From positions 1-8,075 of the forward strand of contig DUSJ01000042.1 in assembly GCA_012842645.1 (NCBI GenBank): 8,075 nt of DNA, written 5' to 3'. Origin of the DNA: Clostridiaceae bacterium. Its GTDB lineage: Bacteria > Bacillota > Clostridia > DSM-8532. How positions within the stretch are numbered: position 1 is the first letter of the stretch; every line of letters begins with the position of its first letter. Under the pieces are notes generated by a model. It had not been told where the DNA came from. It searched no databases and saw only the letters and a list, made by a program, of their open reading frames with translations. The position numbers and the translations under genes are program-made. Positions 6,393-8,075 of the stretch are shown here, piece by piece.

Positions 6393-6486
6393 ATACCTTC
6401 TCATTTGGTTCGGAATGACAAAATGATATAATCAAACTTATAATACCGATAAATGGACACCAAGGCATAAAGATAAAGTTTTTTTA
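6393..6486. other. AT-rich convergent intergenic region
   Basis: This stretch separates the ends of the secreted-protein gene and the M28 gene. It holds two TATAAT words on the plus strand (6427-6432 and 6439-6444). The best upstream partner, TTGGTT (6405-6410), is weak, and no plus-strand gene follows. No hairpin with a T tract is visible for the M28 transcript. Confidence 0.4.
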
Positions 6487-7651
6487 CTAATTGAAAGTAT
6501 TTACCAATTTGCATATAAACCCGGCGGCATTCTTTATAAGATTTTCATCTACCAGGTCGGTCGTGTCCTTTGGACAATGGGTATAGGACAAACATCCTTC
6601 AAAAAGATCCGATGCGTAAATCAAAACACATTTTGTCCCGCCGAAGGCAAAAATCGCATGGTCTCCGGCGTACCAGGGATCACCGCTGATAATGCCCGGA
6701 CAGCTACTTATTGAACTTTCCAAGACATGATCGTTTTCATTAAAATTAATAGATGCAACCGCTACGCTGGAACCTGTATGGGCTACCGTGTCGATGTTTA
6801 TGAGAAGCGATACATCTTCTCCGCTCTTCTTCAGATAATCCAGGTAAATTAGTTCACCCTGAGGGTCATAGTACTCTTCGGTGTTGAACGGAACGATATC
6901 AATGTTATAATTATCTGCCTTGATTTCCTTTGCGGCATAAAGCATCGTCACTACTCCGGACGCATTATCGAGAGCGCCGTCGGTATTATACTTGGAATCC
7001 ATATGAGCGCAGATCACTATCGTACCTTTGGGCTCCGCAGCCTTTTTGGATGCAATCAGCTGGTATGCCGTCTCATTTTTATTCTGTGAGATTATGGCCA
7101 GCTCGACCTCTTTTTCATATATTTTATCCGCGATCCCTGCAAATACTTCTTTATCAAGACTGGCCACAGGAATGTGGAAATTCCCGTCCTCAATCAAATA
7201 AAACGGTTTAAGACCACTCATTATCGTTTCTCCTGTAACCGCAATAACAGCGCAGGGGCTTTTGGCTTCGAGGCAATCTATTATCGCTTTATGTTCATCA
7301 GGATAATAAAACGGATAATCTTTTGGCTGCAATGGTTCCTGTGCTAAGGTCCTCTGTCAGGAAAAGAATTTTGTCCTTACAATCCGCTTTTTTCAGTTCT
7401 TCAAAATTTCTTGCGACAAAAGCTTTTCCTGTTCCGATAAAAGATTCTGAGAAAGGGTTAACATGTAAAGGAAGCTTGATTCCGTCTACCACTAAAAATG
7501 ATTCGTTCGTTTCCCATACTTTACAGCCAAAGGGTATCCTGTTTATTTCGTATCCGAAACTTTCAAGGTATGATCCGATGAAATCGGTAATCTCATTGTT
7601 TAAAGCAGTTCCCACCGGCCTTGGCCTTGCGATTCTTGCTAATAAATCCAT
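6487..7651 (-). pseudogene. M28-family zinc aminopeptidase, split by a one-base frameshift
   Basis: From ATG 7651 the minus strand reads MDLLARIARPRPVGTALNN and on to ILFLTED. In the next frame it continues AQEPLQPKDYPFYYPDEH to the stop at 6487. Removing one C from the CC at 7348-7349 joins them into about 387 residues, a normal size for M28 peptidases. The catalytic region is complete in reconstructed numbering: HMD (H216), ALDNASG (D228), TEE (E258 base, E259), INIDT (D287) and THCP (H358). These correspond to the family's two-zinc ligand set. No signal peptide is seen, so it is probably a cytosolic peptidase. AGGAGA (7668-7663) is about 11 bases before ATG 7651. ATG 7656 is better spaced but opens only a five-codon frame. 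The intact active site argues for recent damage or a base-calling error, not long decay. The gene converges on the secreted-protein gene. Confidence 0.82.
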
Positions 7652-7794
7652 ATCATTATTGTTCTCCTTTTTGCATAGTTAATTTTACAATAAAATATCA
7701 GCAGCAGGGATGAGCATTTTCTCGCATAAGTTTTATCAATATATCATTAACCATCGAAATGCAATAACATTAGCAAGTAATTTTATAATTACAT

Positions 7795-7824
7795 TTGCAA
7801 TCAGTCAATAGCTATGTTTATAAT
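7795..7824 (+). promoter_or_regulatory. Sigma-A-type promoter for the metallo-hydrolase gene
   Basis: TTGCAA (7795-7800), an 18-base spacer and a perfect TATAAT (7819-7824) lie in the gap between the divergent M28 and metallo-hydrolase genes. Transcription would begin near 7831, leaving a leader of about 45 bases. No comparably clear promoter is seen for the M28 gene on the other strand. Confidence 0.6.
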
Positions 7825-7876
7825 CTTCTTAGCGCATTGGAAAAGAACGGTAATAATAATAAAGAGAGAGATCGAT

Positions 7877-8075
7877 ATGGGTACAGTAAAAAGAATAAAA
7901 TGCGGCAATGTAAACTCTTATATAGTATCAGAGGGCGATTCAGCCATCCTGGTCGATACGGGCAGGAAGAAATACCTTGATATTGTAATTGAAGCATGCA
8001 AGCCTTATAAAATGAAACTGATAGTACTGACCCACGGGCATAATGACCACGCGGAAAACGCAGCCGAACTATCAG
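7877..8075 (+). CDS. Metallo-beta-lactamase-fold hydrolase (3' end missing)
   Basis: From ATG 7877 the frame reads MGTVKRIKCGNVNSYIV, then AILVDTGRKKYLD and LIVLTHGHNDHAENA, and is still open at the window end (66 residues seen). NSY followed by a VDTG strand and the HxHxDH motif (HGHNDH) are the defining N-terminal features of metallo-beta-lactamase-fold hydrolases. The histidines and aspartate bind the two catalytic metals. Family members include glyoxalase II-like thioesterases, lactonases and other hydrolases; the subgroup cannot be told from this fragment. GAGAGAG ends 6 bases before the ATG. The gene diverges from the M28 peptidase gene and has its own promoter. An overlapping frame that begins upstream of this ATG is only a shadow. 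Confidence 0.85.
   Translation, partial: MGTVKRIKCGNVNSYIVSEGDSAILVDTGRKKYLDIVIEACKPYKMKLIVLTHGHNDHAENAAELS

Noticed and set aside
6405..6444. Plus-strand promoter-like TATAAT words in the convergent region
   Set aside because: The -35 partner is weak and there is no plus-strand gene or structured RNA downstream; such words are expected in AT-rich DNA.
7323..7682. 119-residue plus-strand frame opposite the M28 N-terminal half
   Set aside because: The minus strand gives a clear M28 sequence over the same bases; the plus frame has no family features.
7795..7980. 61-residue plus-strand frame at the start of the metallo-hydrolase gene
   Set aside because: Its start lies within the -35 element of the promoter, it has no ribosome binding site, and it overlaps the metallo-hydrolase in another frame.
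1..8075. CRISPR array, tRNA or rRNA genes
   Set aside because: No regularly spaced short repeats, cloverleaf-like segments or rRNA-like conserved stretches were seen on either strand.

Overview
The window looks like part of a chromosome from a Gram-positive, probably spore-forming anaerobe of the class Clostridia. The reasons are strong GGAG-type ribosome binding sites, occasional TTG/GTG starts, a secreted protein with copper amine oxidase N-like repeats of a type common in Clostridia, and a tandem pair of Spo0A-like boxes. This placement is inference from gene families; no rRNA or other marker is present.

Bases 1-3400 hold a tight plus-strand operon: the 3' part of an N-acetylglucosamine-kinase-like BadF/BcrA ATPase-fold gene, a SIS-domain phosphosugar-binding protein, and a 673-residue TIM-barrel glycosidase-like protein of the DUF6259 type. 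The genes overlap or nearly touch. Together they suggest uptake and breakdown of an amino-sugar-containing glycan: hydrolase, then kinase, then SIS sugar-phosphate protein. The substrate cannot be read from the sequence.

Bases 3401-5018 are a decayed, AT-richer accessory block read entirely from the minus strand. It contains a DUF3825 gene with a near-consensus promoter but one single-base frameshift. On either side lie two diverged, same-orientation pieces of a transcriptional regulator family (winged helix plus bacterial transcriptional activator domain, BTAD). The larger piece is also broken by a single-base loss, in an A run that the smaller piece keeps at full length.

Bases 5019-6390 hold a plus-strand secreted protein with a signal peptide, an unrecognised tyrosine-rich N-terminal half and two C-terminal copper amine oxidase N-like repeats. 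Tandem Spo0A-like boxes lie upstream and a hairpin terminator downstream. Bases 6487-7651 (minus) encode an M28-family zinc aminopeptidase with all expected metal ligands, split by a one-base insertion. A divergent intergenic region with a good plus-strand promoter leads to the start of a metallo-beta-lactamase-fold hydrolase that runs off the window.

The clearest whole-window pattern is that every minus-strand gene is broken by a small indel while all plus-strand genes read cleanly. Local gene decay and residual base-level assembly errors both fit. I see no CRISPR array, tRNA, rRNA, complete insertion sequence or clearly new multi-gene system.
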